DNA of 64,000 nt from Reticulitermes speratus (lineage: Eukaryota; Arthropoda; Insecta; Blattodea; Rhinotermitidae), in assembly GCA_021186555.1 (NCBI GenBank), contig JAJKFL010000039.1, forward strand, positions 37,676,733-37,740,732, read 5' to 3'. Below the pieces are notes generated by a model. It was given only the letters and a program-made list of their open reading frames with translations, searched no databases and was not told the DNA's origin. Of the stretch, positions 39,700 to 53,445 are shown in pieces; the stretch's first letter is position 1; each line of letters starts with the position of its first letter. A program made the position numbers and the translations under genes.

Positions 39700-40295
39700 G
39701 TTTTATGTTGTTTTACATGCTTTTAGCAACAAGCATGTCTTCTGGCATAGTACATGGTGTTCTTTCATTGACAACATTGTATTATGTAACAGTATTTTAC
39801 AACACATACAAATAAAATATTAAATCAGTATTAAAGCTTGATTTTAGTTTACACCATAAACTTCGCAGTTTCTGGTGGATTCTTCAGTTAACATTTCAAC
39901 ATCCACACGTTGCAAACTGAGTAAGGACACTGGGAATAATTAATGGCCCTCACCGGATTTCTAATAAGTAGGCCGTACCATTGTTTTGGCCTCTACACCG
40001 TGAGTTACTGACATCTTTAAACAAACCATGAAAGTAGACACCATGTAGTATGATAATTATGGCAGATAACCACCTACCAAACAACAAAATGCTCAATCTA
40101 AATCTTCACAGACATGAAAATATGAACCCTCAATGTAAATTTTGCTTAATACAAAGAAGCAGAAAAATTTCATGTTTCATTATTAGGACCCTGCACATTA
40201 GCTTGCTACCTTCATGGAGACTACAATACATATTAATATTCAAGGCAGTCTCTGTGAAGAAAGTGTATTATCCATGTGTCTGGTTTCATTTCATA
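39700..40295. other. Intron 8, no feature recognised
   Basis: AT-rich sequence up to the Gypsy relic, with no gene signature. Confidence 0.3.
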
Positions 40296-40720
40296 CTACT
40301 TTGAACTGTAACAGGTGTTGTATATGAGTGTTGGATGTATGTTATTGCCTCTTTCTGTCTTGGTGAGTGTACCTACAATGTCCAGATAACACTTCTCGAA
40401 AGGTTGCTCCGCAGTGGATGTTATTTCTATTGGGGCCTTCTGTTTGGGCTTTAGTACTTTATTCAGCTGACAACTCTTGCACTCTTTTATATCCTGTTTC
40501 ATACGTGGCCAGGTGTGGTGTGCCTTAATCGCCCTATACGTTTGATTCATTCCTCGGTGCCCGCCTAACGGTGCATCATGGAACTCATACAGGATTTTTT
40601 CTTGCTTTCGCTGCCCCCCATCTGACACCAGAAAGGTTCTGTTGTATTCCGAAGTGGCTCGGAAGGTTGGCAGAGTGTATCTGAGATGTTGCCCTGCTGG
40701 AGCTGGGTTCGAACCTCAAT
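40296..40720 (-). pseudogene. Gypsy integrase fragment (right copy)
   Basis: An open minus-strand frame of 110 codons reads FHDAPLGGHRGMNQTYRAIK, HHTWPRMKQDIKECKSCQLN (the HHCC zinc-binding domain) and the start of the catalytic core (EQPFEKCYLDIVGTL, with the first Asp). It then runs into a premature end at the 3' side (HPTLIYNTCYSSK). An N-terminal spacer is visible to about 40720. It differs from the Gypsy element in intron 3, which lacks this domain altogether. Confidence 0.8.
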
Positions 40721-42374
40721 GTTAAGGCTCTGGAGGAAGATTTGTGTGCTGCCTGCTGAATGAGGAGACTGTAGTACGTACAGAAGCAGATTTATTAGCA
40801 CTGGTAACGGCTACAGTGGAAGTGTCAGGTCGACTGACAGAGTTGGGTCGACGGGTCACAGCCCATGGTACTGATGTCGTAGGTGTGTGTCACGAGAGAG
40901 CGCTCGTGGTCTTGTACATTAGTCATATATATCAGTTACACTGTAGGGATCTATGTCCTGCCTAATGCTTAACAGTTTCAAAGCTTAAAGGTACAGAAAT
41001 CTCAGTCTTTGCTCCACATGTGACAGTGACTTGTTTGTCATCCGGCCTGTGTGCGCGGCCTATGACCCCTGTGATAATGTGCAGCGAACACAGAGTTACA
41101 CAGTATGCAACAAAATAAGTGTACAATAAAATATGATATACCATTACCCAAGGCAGTTATGAATAACATACGATAGTATTTAATAAACATAAAACATTTA
41201 AATTCCTGTAACCCCAACTATAGTGACTATAGTATATATCCTATGTATTAAACCAATAACATACATCCAACACTCATATGCAACACAGGGCATTGTGGCT
41301 TAAAATGAACACTCATTGAACTGCGCCCTTATTGCTTGCAATAACGTATATTACGAGTGTCACATACTCTCACTCATATCATTTTCTATGTGATTTCAAA
41401 TCACTCTTTTTTTTTTTAAGATTCTGACATAGGTGGTTGAATTTGAAACGAAGCACAGGAGACTGTGTAACAATTCCACTACCTTAGACACCATTCCTTT
41501 TTGCTTCTTGACTGTGAATTGATTTTCAGTTTGGGTGGTGACATGTGAAATGTCACAACTCACAATTTTATACCAATGTTTTAACATGTGACTTACCTGA
41601 ACAGAGGTTTATGCTAAGCACCTGTTGAAAATATTTTGTCTGCTCATAAAATTATTTCTGTTGAAGCAGGAAGTTACTGTACACCAATATTAGAGTGACG
41701 AGGTTGTGAAAGGTAATACAGGCGGAACACACACAAGTAAAATGAGAAATGCATATAAAGTTAGTGAAAAATCCTAAAAGAAATAGATCACTTGAGAAAC
41801 TTCAATGTAGCTGGGAGGATAGCATGAAAATGCACATTAACCCCTTAACTGTTTCTATTCAGACATCAGTAATTTCTCCAAATGTTCCAATTCCCCTGAC
41901 TCTTTAAATTCTCTGTAACAGAAAAATCAGAACATGCTGCATATAAATATTTTTTAACCACTACCTGCTCAATGCAGGCAGAAACTGTTCAAATAGTTCC
42001 AATTCTTCTCCTAGAGTGCAGCAGTTATCAAGGTTCTTCCTCTGAACAAAATACTATGCCAGAAACAGACAGAAATTGAGGCAGTACAGACAATACAATG
42101 TTACATCAAAAACAGTAGAGTCCCTTCCCCAGATCTTGCATAATTTTACATCAAAACAGTTGAAAGTTTATGGAACTAAGGTGTGATGGTGCAGAACGGA
42201 CAAAATTAGCGCAAGATAGGTTTCTGTTATGGTGTCAGAAGCCATAAAAGGAAGCTGAGTGAGGATCGGCTCATCAGGGACTGTGCCCCATACAGTTAGG
42301 AGTTCAAGTAACTGAACATGTGCCCATATGAGATTTGATTTCCTCGAAGATCTGTTTGGCTCTCATGTTACCAG

Positions 42375-42559
42375 GTAAGCGCCTGTGTGCCGGAGAGACA
42401 TTCGCTCGTCACACCATGTTCCTGATAGTGTCAGCTCTGCTGCAGAACTTTACTGTCAAAAGAGCTCCAGGGAAACCACTGCCTTCCATGGAACCTGATC
42501 TGCCTGGTGTCATCGTCACCAAGAAGGACATGTGGATGAAGTTTGAGCCCAGGGCTTGA
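42375..42559 (+). CDS. P450 unit 1, exon 9 (heme loop, C-terminus)
   Basis: Acceptor ...catgttaccag, phase 1 in, stop TGA at 42557-42559. It encodes GKRLCAGETFARHTMFLIV with the heme-ligating Cys (residue 465), then FTVKRAPGKPLPSMEPDLPG and the SRS6 strand VIVTKKDMWMKFEPRA. Compared with unit 0, six of seven substitutions change the protein. Here the sequence is closer to the usual P450 C-terminus (PLPSMEP...FEPR). Confidence 0.93.
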
Positions 42560-42893
42560 CACTGTCCCACACCACACTACAGGCTTTTGTTTTGCGGTCA
42601 GAAAGGGTAAAAACTTGGAGTGGACGTAAAGATAATTGCCAGGGATCCCTGCAGTGTGAAGAGACGGCAAGACATGGAAAGCAACATATTGCGACTGGCT
42701 GAACTTCATAAACTTCAAAGTATCACTTCCCAGACAACTGGAATCCTTGATTACACTGCTGTGAGATCCTTCAGGTTTTCTGACCCCCATACATACTTAT
42801 ATTCTCCCCCACTCATTCTACATGCTCCACTCATCCCAGATTTGAACCCTTACAATGTTTGGTGAAGAACAGCCAAGCTTACCGTACTTTATT

Positions 42894-42899
42894 AATAAA
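42894..42899 (+). promoter_or_regulatory. Candidate polyadenylation signal AATAAA for P450 unit 1
   Basis: 335 nt after the stop, same place as in unit 0. Confidence 0.4.
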
Positions 42900-44760
42900 C
42901 TGTTTAAAATTTTACAAATCTTGTACAATCTACTCCTTATCCAACTTTGTGTCAGATTCCTCTGAATGGTCAGACCCACATGACGAGGTGTGCCAGTACC
43001 AGCACACAACCAAAACTTCAGAAATACCGCTGTGGAATTCCCTCATTTCTCGCAAAGGTGTTCAGTGGGAAACATAGCAAGATCGCTTACACAGGTTGCA
43101 TACAAAATCAAGTCAACACAAATCATATGCCTCATATCCAACATCTTGGTGCCTTATATTTTCTAATGCTTCATGCACACACAACACAAATCATAACCCA
43201 AAACCACCCTGGTCCATACACGGGCCTAGTTGGTCAGTCTCTCCAACACACAACCCTAACCTTCGAGCTTCAACTCTGTGTATTAACACAAACTCAAACT
43301 CTTAAACTAACCAACTACACAAACTACTGGATTACTCTCTCTGTTCCATTTGTTACAGCATGTTTTACCAACACCCCACACCCACCAGATTTCATACTGT
43401 ACGTGGTCACTGTTGCCAGTACATGCAACTGCCATAACATGGTCTGTACAGCAAATACCTCCATCACTCAATCACAATTTTATGAGATAACATAAATTGA
43501 GGCTGTACTTTTATTGATATTCTTCTTTCCGACTTTAAAGCAAATAACAACATATTCTGCATAGAAGAAAAACTTTGTACACTGTGGTGTACATATTCGA
43601 AGTAAAGTCGTCCTTGTGGCAGTTATAGCTCAATACGCTCCCATTCTCTGATCCATGCTCGGCACTGCATGGAAATGAGTACTGACCATCTAGTGTAGGA
43701 GGCACAGATGACATGGAGGTTATGTTCTGGGGTTAGAATTGTGGGCAAGGAATTCAGAGAAGGGATATAATAGGCAGATTCCGAAGGTTGTGGGATTGAA
43801 TGTGAAAAGGAATCTGAGTCATGTGGAACTGCCACTTTGTTCAGGCGTACCCTTTCAGAAGTGCAGAAATCGCTCTCTGCAAAATGTCTGCTGCATAAAA
43901 ACTATTTGCACAGTCAATACTGCACGGTTGGCCGACTTTCTCTACCCATGCTTTGGCACTGGAAAGAAAAAAGAAAAGTACATTACATTACAAATGTTTG
44001 CATTTTAAAATATTTTTAGTCAGGAAGTTTGGGTTCAGAATTTCATGCTAATGGGATACATTGATGCTTGTTGCGGTTAGTCAACTGATGTGAGGTTTCC
44101 ATCACTCAGCCAGTTCCACCATGTAGATTTATTTAGCTCCCGTAACAAAGAGGCATGTTCATAACTGTATGTAATTCTGAAGAAGCTTGCGTGCACACAC
44201 ACACACAGACTATCCTTCTGTTACAGATTCCAGTATTTGTCTTTAGGAAGATACAGAAGTTAAGCAAATTGCACTGTTTGAATTTAGACCCATTCCATTG
44301 CTGCAGTGTAGGTTGATCAGTTTCAACTGTAAAGTACCCTAGGTTCAGAATCTTCATATGATGCTTCAAAATGGTTAAAAAATATTCTGCAAACTGCTGT
44401 GTCCTGATCAATGGCCACAACTCTTTGTGTAAAAGACTTTCTGGAACTATGTGTGACATATCAACCAGCCTTTGTCTTGTACTGCTGAAATACGTTCTGG
44501 CAATGTGAGATTTGAGGTTCTGACAGCAGTGTACTGATGATTCAAGACTTCTGGAAAGTGATGCTCTGTCACTGGATGAGTTGCTCCTGACATTTCAAAG
44601 GATTGTATTGCATTTGAAACATCATGATCAACTCAACCAACAACACAGCATCACATCCAACAGACTTGAATTTTTTACTTTCTGGCAGTTTGAAATGGGA
44701 CAATTGTTATTAAAAACCTGATTGAAATAATGATAAATTCTTTTGAAAGGCCAATACACT
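42900..44760. other. Intergenic, no recognised gene (right copy)
   Basis: Counterpart of 3349-5210. The unrecognised 182-codon frame reappears at 42947-43495 with a few replacements. Confidence 0.35.
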
Positions 44761-45078
44761 TTAGTGTAGTTCACTTAGATTTTGATGTCTCCCCTTCAGC
44801 TTACTGGTTATGTCATTCAGGTGCTCATCTGTGTCTGTCAAGAATGCCAAATCACATCTGCAGTGACTGAAGGTTTGTCCTTCAGCAATAAAAACTTCTA
44901 GCCCTTGTAATAATGACAGAAAATGTTTCAGAATTTGACCTTTACCAAACCAATGAACGTCAGAAGTAATGCCTCGTATTTTTATTTCATGCTGTTTACA
45001 AGTTGGACATGTGGAAATTTCACAGAACTTCACTACAACATTGCTGAAGGCATAGTTATTTTTCAATGTAGTCTCCAA
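44761..45078 (-). pseudogene. hAT transposase relic (right copy)
   Basis: Same protein as 5211-5528 (DVHWFGKGQILKHF, CDLAFLTDTDEHLN). Identity reflects the recent duplication, not selection. Confidence 0.6.
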
Positions 45079-45138
45079 CTTTTAAAACAATTTTTTTTTT
45101 CCGCCTTTGAAGTGTCCTTTAATAGGATATAATCCAGG

Positions 45139-45390
45139 GTGGTTATTGGTCTTCTTACCGGACATAACACCTTGAGAAGACACCTTCACGTTATGGGACT
45201 GAGCGACAGTCCCTTGTGTAGGAAATGCAGAGCAGAGGAGGAGACCTCAACTCATGTCTTGTGTGAGTGTGAAGCCTTGGTGACACACAGACACACTTAT
45301 CTGGGTTCCTTCTTTTTGGACCCTGAGGATGTCAGAGAACTAAGTCTGGGGGCGATCTGGAACTTTATTAAAAGGACAGGGCTCTTATGA
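45139..45390 (+). pseudogene. Non-LTR ORF2 C-terminal fragment (right copy)
   Basis: Same 83 codons as 5589-5840, with the CRKC...HVLCEC zinc-binding end. Confidence 0.7.
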
Positions 45391-45479
45391 ATTGGACTTT
45401 AGCTAAGGGGCACAAAGGGCCTGTCAAAGGCCTACGTGCATCGGGACCGCAAGGGCCCTACCCATTATTTACTCATTAC

Positions 45480-45853
45480 TCATTTACTCCACCTATGAAG
45501 AAGGGCATGTATTCCTGCCCGGTAAATTTGCTCTTCCTCCTTTGCAGTCACTGGCATGGCGTTCTGGCATGCCTCATCACTGGGGTGATGTTGATGGGGG
45601 CTTTTTTTCAAAGGACCAAACAGGTGATAATCTGATGGTGCGAGGTCAGGACGGCAGGGTGGTAGCGGCAACACCATTCATCTGAAATTTGTGATGGCCT
45701 ATGTGGTATGCATACTGGTGTGTGGACTAGCAATGTCATGGAGGAACACAATGCAGACATTATTTGTGGGATGAACTTGACGAAGGTGGCATTCAGACTT
45801 CTTAATGTTCCAGTACAGGGGTCGGAGTTCATTGCCATGTCCTGCGACAACAT
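45480..45853 (-). pseudogene. mariner transposase relic (right copy)
   Basis: The frame MVLPLPPCRPDLAPSDYHLF (then GPLKK) is open at 45480-45677, preceded on the minus strand by the HDIASPHTS block in a frame with stops. It has one more G than the left copy near 45596. Confidence 0.8.
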
Positions 45854-45975
45854 ATTATCACAGTGATTTTCAGTTCCATCAAGGACAACCTTGATCTTTA
45901 GTATTATTCATTCCATGCATTTTGCTAGTAATCATATATACACACTACACTGTAAACAATGGCACATGATATTTG

Positions 45976-46099
45976 TTATTAAAAAACCAACTACTTGGAT
46001 ATACAAAGCATGTAAATTACATACTTATGATACCTCTACGTATCACATGTATCTATTTTACATGCTTTGCATGTGCAAGTAGTCGGTTTTTTTTAATAA
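45976..46099. mobile_element. Foldback element (right copy)
   Basis: Counterpart of 6425-6547, one base longer in a T-run. Confidence 0.7.
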
Positions 46100-47021
46100 T
46101 GAGAAGTATCATGTGTTGTATGGAGTGGACGGTATCAAAATTATGGCATGTGAATTTTAACCAAGAAAGCTTTACCACGTTCTTACCCATAGTATCCACA
46201 TTATTGTATTTATAGTTGCTAATTTACATGTTTTACAAATTTTTAACATTTTGCATGTGAGATATGTTAATATTATGTATACCTTTGTATTGACGTCTTC
46301 CTGAGGATGGTGATTTATAACTGAAACATGTATGAGGTTTCAAGTTTATGTATAACTTAAATAGTTTTGTTATGTGCATATGTTGGTATGTATAAATGAT
46401 TACAACATTGAACTCTCAGCAGCGTAACCCATGCGACTAAATTAAATGTACCTGCACTGACAATTGGAAATACATTTGCACCATTGATTCATGAACAGTC
46501 AATGAATAGTAGACATGCTTGTGAAATATCTTTGAAAATTGAGTTTCAGCATCTCTCTAAATATTAGCTACCCACTGTCATTCAATTCCAGGTGTTATCG
46601 TCATACTTTGAGCTTTGTCTATGTCATGTTATGCTTGTAAGAACTACACTTCAATGTCAGTACTTCAGTTTCTTCTGTTTGTCACTCATTTTGTGACACG
46701 ATACGTGCAAAGCGCATAAAAAAATTCAGAGAATTTTCTTTCTCTTTTCGTTTCCAATGAATATTCTTGTTTCTCCCGAAGAACTAAAAAAGTATCAGAA
46801 CGGTTGATCTTTGTAATTGGCGCTTTTCATGAACGTCAGTTGACGTCACTGAGTCTTAGTAACTCTCCGATGAAAGATTTATGTCCGAACGTAACTGGGC
46901 ACGGATTTGCAAACCCAGCGTCGCGAGAGCCTTCTGATTGTTTGTGAAATCCCGAACTAATCGCAGTTTTTTTTAGATATTGTGCTATACATCTGTGTGA
47001 GCTTTAGTCGTGGACAATAAA

Positions 47022-48312
47022 GGTTTTAGGAACCACTTTTCTAGAAGATAAAGATAAAATTAAGGAACCACTGTTTTAGAAGACAAATATAAAATTTTAG
47101 GATCCACTGTTCTAGAAGGTAAAAATGGAAGTTTTAGGACTACTGTTTTAGAATATAAAGATACTCCTAAAAGATTTGAAACCACTCTTCTAGAAGATAA
47201 TGATAAAAGTTTATGAAGCAGTTTTCTGGAAGATACAGATGAATTTTTCTAGATGATAAAGTTTGGGAACTACTAATCTAGAAGACAAAGATAAAAGTTT
47301 ACGAACCATTGTTCAAGACGTTAAAGATAAAGGTCAGAAACGACTGTTCTAGAAGAGAAGGATAAAAGTTTATGAAGCAGTTTTCTAGAAGATAAAGATA
47401 AATTTTCTAGATGATAGAGGTAAACATTTAGGAACCACTATTAAAGAAGACAGATAAAAGGTTAGGAACTACTGTTCTAGTAGATAAAGATAAAAATTTA
47501 GGAACCACTATTCTAGAAGATAAAGGCAAGTCTCTTGAAGATAATGATAAACGTTTAGGAACCACTGTTCTAGAGGATAATAATAAAAGTTCGGAAACCG
47601 CTGTTCTAGAAGATAAACATAAAGATTTAGGGACCACTGCTCCAGAAGATAAAGGCAAGTCTCTAGAAGATAATGATGAACGTTTAGGAACCACTGTTCT
47701 AGAGGATAATAATAAAAGTTCGGAAACCGCTGTTCTAGAAGATAAACATAAAGATTTAGGGACCACTGCTCTAGAAGATAAAGGCAAGTCTCTAGAAGAT
47801 AATGATAAACGTTTAGGAACCACTGTTCTAGAGGATAATAATAAAAGTTCGGAAACCGCTGTTCTAGAAGATAAACATAAAGATTTAGGGACCACTGCTC
47901 TAGAAGATAAAGGCAAGTCTCTAGAAGATAATGATGAACGTTTAGGAACCACTGTTCTAGAGGATAATAATAAAAGTTCGGAAACCGCTGTTCTAGAAGA
48001 TAAACATAAAGATTTAGGGACCACTGCTCTAGAAGATAAAGATAAAAGTTTAGGAACTATTATTCAAGACGTTAAAGATAAAAGGTCAGAAACGACTGTT
48101 ACAGGAGAGATAAAATTTCATGAAGGAGTTTTCTAGAAGAAAAAGATAAAAGGTTAGAAACTACTGTTCTAGAAGATAAAGATAAAAATTTAGGAACCAC
48201 TATTCTAGAAGATAAAGGTAAATCTCTAGAAGATAATGATAAACGTTTAGGAACCGCTGTTCTAGAAGATAAACATAAACGTTCAGGAACCGCTGCTCTA
48301 GAAGGTAAAGAT
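47022..48312. repeat. XbaI-site-rich minisatellite (right copy)
   Basis: Same four 129-bp higher-order units and same length as 7470-8760, apparently without difference. This is striking for a minisatellite and implies very recent common origin. Confidence 0.9.
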
Positions 48313-48761
48313 CAAGGACTAACTTTGCCGGTGTGGTGCAGCGGTACGTGTGTACCAGTCTACACGGCGTCATATGTCATAAGATCGAAATCTTCAACTT
48401 ATTATCTATCACTGGAATTTACGAAATCAGTGGTGAGATTCGGAACGTTTTCAAGGAGGTGTGACGTCGACTTGTAACTACAGGAAGTACGAATTGTGTT
48501 TTTACTCTTACATGTCCTTGCCTCTGTTTAGGCCTAAGATAACAAACTACGCAGCATGTGCTTGTGTTTCTTCCTAAAAAAGTAGTCAACATAACCAGTT
48601 TGTTATTTTAGACAGTTTCTAGACATTCAGGCCGTAGTATTACCTCAAATGATTGTAATACATCAGTCTTACAGTGTTAAGAAGGTCGGTTGTGTTACGC
48701 AATCCAGATGCTGTTGGTTAAGGGGCCTTCAAGAGGTATTGCGTTTGTCTGTATGTTAGAT

Positions 48762-49276
48762 CAGTGGTATTCAACCTGGGGTACGCGTACCCCCGGGGGT
48801 ACGCGAAGACATCTTAGGGGGTACGTAAAATTAAAAAAAATATATATTTCATGATAAATACTGAGTAATCAGGGCCAGATTTAGGGTTAGCCACAAGAGA
48901 CCCAGACGTAAGGACATGCGATTTGGGAGCGCCATTTTTTCTCTCTCTCTCCTCTATGCGATTCTTATCTGGGCGGCTAGTTTCATTTTATTCCACACAG
49001 TGCATATAATTTTGCTTTGCTAAAATACCTTTGTTCCTTTATTAATTTTTATATGACAAGCAATAATATATTTGTTATTTAATAGCTTGACTCTCCTTTT
49101 TCTCATTTAAAACTTATTATTTAATACATTATTTTGGATGTAATTTATTTAACTTATTTTAGATGTAGATTATATAATATGTATAACTTGAATTATGCAC
49201 CAACAACTTTGGGGGTACAAAGTTGAAGAGAAATTATATGTGGGGGTACGCGAACAAAATATGTTGAATACCGCTG
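48762..49276. mobile_element. hAT MITE (right copy)
   Basis: 515 bp with the same termini and 8-bp flanks as 9210-9724. Confidence 0.9.
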
Positions 49277-50225
49277 TGTCAGATCATTGCAACGTGTCAG
49301 GTTCAGAGGTTCGCGCCGTCTACGTAGATCCGTCCTAGTGCTTACAACGTCCGTACCGGGGAACGAGTAGCTGGTACAAAGTCGGATGGTCAGGTGGTAA
49401 ACTGCGAGCGGGGTGCGGGGGGGGGGGGGGGGTGTTGGGAAATTTGCTTTGCTCTCCTAGTCCCTTAAAGCCAGGAGTGCACAAATTGTGTAATTCAGCG
49501 CCTCACAGCTGTGGGTCCTCGGCGTGAACCTTGTTTCATATCAGCCGTCTGGAGTCTAGAATTCTTTTAAGTGGTTCCTAGAGTAATTACATTGGAAGAT
49601 ATTATTAACGGGCGTTTTGTGTTAACATTTTGTTAATACTGATTTAATAAATTTCATCACTTTTGAAACAATACAGGGGGTTTTCAATTGTATTTCCAGG
49701 TTATTAATTTAGCAGAATTAGATATTTATTTAGTGGACTTGAGTTTTAATTGGATATATTAGCAAATGTCAGTAGGTCCATCATCACCCTCTCAGGAAGG
49801 CCCATCCCAATCACTGATCCTGCCAACAGTTATTCGTGTAATTGCGTTAACCCCTGCAGTGCCACAACAATGCGCATATTTATTTTATTTTATTTTAAAC
49901 GTACAGTGTAAATTGCAACTTTATGGAACATCGAATACATGACAGGATGGTTGTATATCATTAATCTTGTAACCGAACATTATTGGAGCAGTTCGGCTCT
50001 CCCTCCCCACTCTTCTAAACATAGTAGGAAGAAGAAAGGACCAGGTGTCCCGCGCCTGTTGGCGTTCAGTAAAGGAAAGGAGTAGACGAATGGTATTGTG
50101 CTGACGTTTGTATTGTTATAATGGAGAAATAAAGTTAAACCTTTGAAAAGAACAGTCTCGTAATTTGGTGTATATCAAATTAAAAAAGTAACCAGCAACG
50201 ATCGGTTATAATCTTTAGGGAGGAA

Positions 50226-50405
50226 GTGGTAGTGGTAGTGGTAGTGGTAGTGGTAGTGGTAGTGGTAGTGGTAGTGGTAGTGGTAGTGGTAGTGGTAGTG
50301 GTAGTGGTAGTGGTAGTGGTAGTGGTAGTGGTAGTGGTAGTGGTAGTGGTAGTGGTAGTGGTAGTGGTAGTGGTAGTGGTAGTGGTAGTGGTAGTGGTAG
50401 TGGTA
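50226..50405. repeat. Perfect (GTGGTA)n microsatellite (right copy)
   Basis: About 30 uninterrupted hexanucleotide units; the left copy is interrupted. Confidence 0.97.
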
Positions 50406-50599
50406 ATTTCCAAGACACTATCCCACAATTAGTCAGCTGTGACTGCGGAAGGTCAGTACAAGATGTTGCCTCATCCGAACTTCGAACCCATTAACCCCCA
50501 AGTACAAGTCACGGTCATAAGCGCAAGGAGTTCATGTCAAAAAGGGAACCCAGACGCACAGCAAGATTAACTGCCTGACATTGACTGATATATGTAATA

Positions 50600-50916
50600 C
50601 AGTAGGACCCCGCTTTTCGGCGCTTCGCTCATACGGCGCTTCGCTCATACGGCGCTTCGCTCATACGGCGCTTTTCAATTACACCCATGAATGTACGATA
50701 CGGCGCTTGATTCGTTTCATTCGGCGCTTTTTCGGTATGACGCGGTGACGCGCTCGTCAGCTGAGACCGAATCGAGCGCTTTTGCGCACTTAATAAATGA
50801 TAATGCAAACATGTTTTTAGACTTTTATATGCACAGACAAGCGAAAAAAGAGGGGTGTGCTTCGCTTTTCGTCGGGGTTCTGGCCCCTAACCCGCCGTAT
50901 GAACGGGGCCCTAATG
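50600..50916. mobile_element. pogo/Tigger-like MITE (right copy)
   Basis: Same 317-bp element with flanking TA as 11035-11351. Confidence 0.75.
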
Positions 50917-51760
50917 TATAACACACCGAATGTTAGAGTAGGTGTTGGAAATGATTGTGGGGGATCGTTAGGAGATCTTTGTTCATTATACTCTTTGTAT
51001 TATAGTTCTTGCCCTTATAATCTTTGCCAGTGGGCTCTGAGATTTTTCTGTACTTCCGCTTCCGCCAGTGAACAACAGGGCGTTGAAATAAAGTGAAGTT
51101 TGTGTTTGTTCATTGTGTTTAATTGGAGGAATCCACTACAATGATCTCCTTGAGCTCTCACACATGCTTCGCAGCTGGTGAGTAGTCTATTAAGTACTGG
51201 TTCAAGTTCTTGTTTAGAAATTGCGGCTAGTGAGCGGCAAGTGTACAGGCAGCTGCATGACACACTGTCAGTTCTATCGCCGCGTGTTTGGTACATTCCA
51301 ATACTTAATCACACAGTCCTGTTTAATGTACTGGCTGTAAGAGATGTGTGAAACACAGTGCAACATACATTTATTTTGTTTGTGGGTGTACAGTAGTGTT
51401 TAATACAGGGGATTTTCTTTGTGAACCTATATAAAGAAGAAATCGTATGAAAAGTATGGTAGGAAATTTAGAATAAGGTTTCTCGGTGTTTCAGTTCCTT
51501 CGAAATCGAACTTATCTGACAGTTGAAGAAGATAATTTCCAATACCTACTCTAACATGCCGTAATTTATGTTAAAACTTACATATACTTAGTATTATATG
51601 CGGAAATATAATGCAGTAAGTCTTGCCGTGCCTCTGAGTTCGGCTTTCAAATGGACTCCCTGTACAACTGCATTTGTCATAAGCGTGGAATACTTATTTG
51701 TTTATTTAACGATGTCAATAGCTGATATTCTGTAGTTCTGATGGTTAGTGAATAAGGAAT

Positions 51761-51937
51761 TAGAAAGGAAGTGGTCGTGGCCTGATTTTGGATATCCTAA
51801 CATTTACCAGGACGGACTAAGGAAAGCGACAGAAAACTTCAGTCACGGTATCTGTCTCCAAACCGAGACTCGAACCCGTGATGTGCTTAATACAAAGCAG
51901 ATGTGCTACCCACTGGACACGGACCTTCAGTTCAGCG
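51761..51937 (-). mobile_element. tRNA-derived SINE, family 1 (right copy)
   Basis: Counterpart of 12196-12372. Confidence 0.7.
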
Positions 51938-53199
51938 CGTACATGGAGGATATCAAAATAACATATAACGTTAGAAGAATATGTTTCAAAATTTTAAGAG
52001 AATAACCAAGGGTATTTTCCTTCTGTGATGGCGCAAATGCGCCTTCATGTTCCACAGCCAGTCGTCAGCTACGCAAGACACGAGAGGCAAGATAGTCCAT
52101 ATGCTGAATTTCACACTTGGTGTTGTGTCATTTATCAGCCCAGAATATCTAATTGGAGTAGGACCTTACAACCTCGAGGCCTCTTACAGACTCTGATCTC
52201 ACAGGAGTTGATGAAACCATTATATTCAGAGCGCGTCCGTACCGCGCAGTAAACACTTTCCATCTGGGTTATAAAAAACCAATCAATTAATACTGTAAAA
52301 AGTAAAAATCGCTGTTTGTTCTGAGATCCATACAAAACACATAAACACACTGTGTGGGCACAATAATGCAGAATTTGTGAATGTCAAACGTGAAGGTACA
52401 TAAAATAACTACTACAGCTTCAAAGGTTAAATTCAGTCACTGCCGGGAGCATGCCCTATGATGATGTAGAGTGTCGTCTGTAACGTGTTTGTTAATACAG
52501 TTTATTTCCATTTCGAATGCTCTGATATATGAAAATACATCAGTCAAATCTTATTTTCTAATGAAGCTTTGTGTTAAGACCATCCAGAAGTAATGTCATA
52601 TCTATCAAATATGCCTTGTCAAGAATCCATCTGCAACTTGTACGTAGCTGGGTACTGATTTGCTCCTTTGATTTACGAAATAGCAGTTTCTAATATCATA
52701 TTAACCCTTTAGGGAAGAAAATTAACTTCAATTATATTTACAGATGCAGTTCGAACCGCGCAGTAAACACACTCCGTCTCTGTTGTGAAAAAGTCAATGT
52801 TTCATAGGGAAATAGAACTGTTTGTTCTGAGATCTACACAAAACACATAAATACACTGTGTGGGCAGAACGTAGAATTTGTGAATGTTAAACCTGGTGGT
52901 ACATATAGTGACCACTGGGCTTTAAAGGGTTGATATACATTATATATATTCTTGTCAGATTTTCATGAAACTTTATTTTTCTCGACAGATTTTCGAATAG
53001 TACTCAAATATCAAATTTAATCAAAATCCGTCTAGTGGGAGCCGAGTTGTTCCATGCGGACAGACAGGACATGAAGCTAATACGTAGTAGCCGCTTTTTG
53101 CTATTTTTATGTGCGTTGTACTGACCCATTCCTTATGGCAGATAAGCGGTCTGACGCTGTATGCTCCTGTGACTTTGACCGTATTACATAAACCGCACG

Positions 53200-53335
53200 A
53201 TGTCAGCTACGTGGCTTCAGTTCCGACGTCCTGTACCATCTGACACGATGGCGCTTGTGCTGCTGGTGATATTCGTCTTAACGCTGTGCTACTTGTACAG
53301 GTTCTCCAAGCAGCGGCCAACCAACTTCCCGCCAG
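53200..53335 (+). CDS. P450 unit 2, exon 1
   Basis: ATG at 53200 (alternative in-frame ATG at 53248), 136 nt, donor gtacag in phase 1. Same anchor and hinge as unit 1 with Val for Ala at residue 12. Exons 1-3 of this unit are intact. The remaining exons lie right of the window. Confidence 0.87.
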
Positions 53336-53339
53336 GTAC

Positions 53340-53371
53340 AGATATATATATGTATATATATATATATATAT
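53340..53371. repeat. (TA)n microsatellite beside the exon 1 donor
   Basis: atatatatatgtatatatat, expanded by about 13 bp relative to 13776-13791 in unit 1. Confidence 0.85.
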
Positions 53372-53445
53372 AAACCAGAGACCGGCACGTTGAAATGAAG
53401 TTGAAGATACACATATCATGTATATTGCAGGCTATCTGAGTTCTG

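Larger units (their letters stand above)
13634..42559 (+). pseudogene. CYP2-clan cytochrome P450, unit 1 (nine exons, two frame breaks)
   Basis: The exons are 13634-13769, 17088-17336, 18622-18784, 34045-34318, 35344-35461, 35595-35775, 37826-37943, 38023-38164 and 42375-42559. Intron phases are 1,1,0,0,1,2,0,1 and all are compatible. With family-typical lengths for exons 3 and 4 the protein would be 521 residues (505 from the second Met), a normal microsomal P450 size. All landmarks are present: N-terminal anchor, PPGPPRLPVWG hinge, helix C WTEQK, helix I, ExxR, PERF and FGAGKRLCAGE. Exon 3 lacks one base relative to unit 2 and exon 4 has one base too many, and the two do not compensate because a TGA follows early in exon 4. 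Family relatives make juvenile hormone precursors (CYP15) or act on unknown lipophilic substrates (CYP305). Which applies here cannot be told. Assembly indels are the main alternative to true pseudogenisation. Confidence 0.75.

Noticed and set aside
50180-50432. Poly-Thr, Leu-Pro and poly-Val frames over the hexanucleotide array
   Set aside because: Pure microsatellite translation in all frames.
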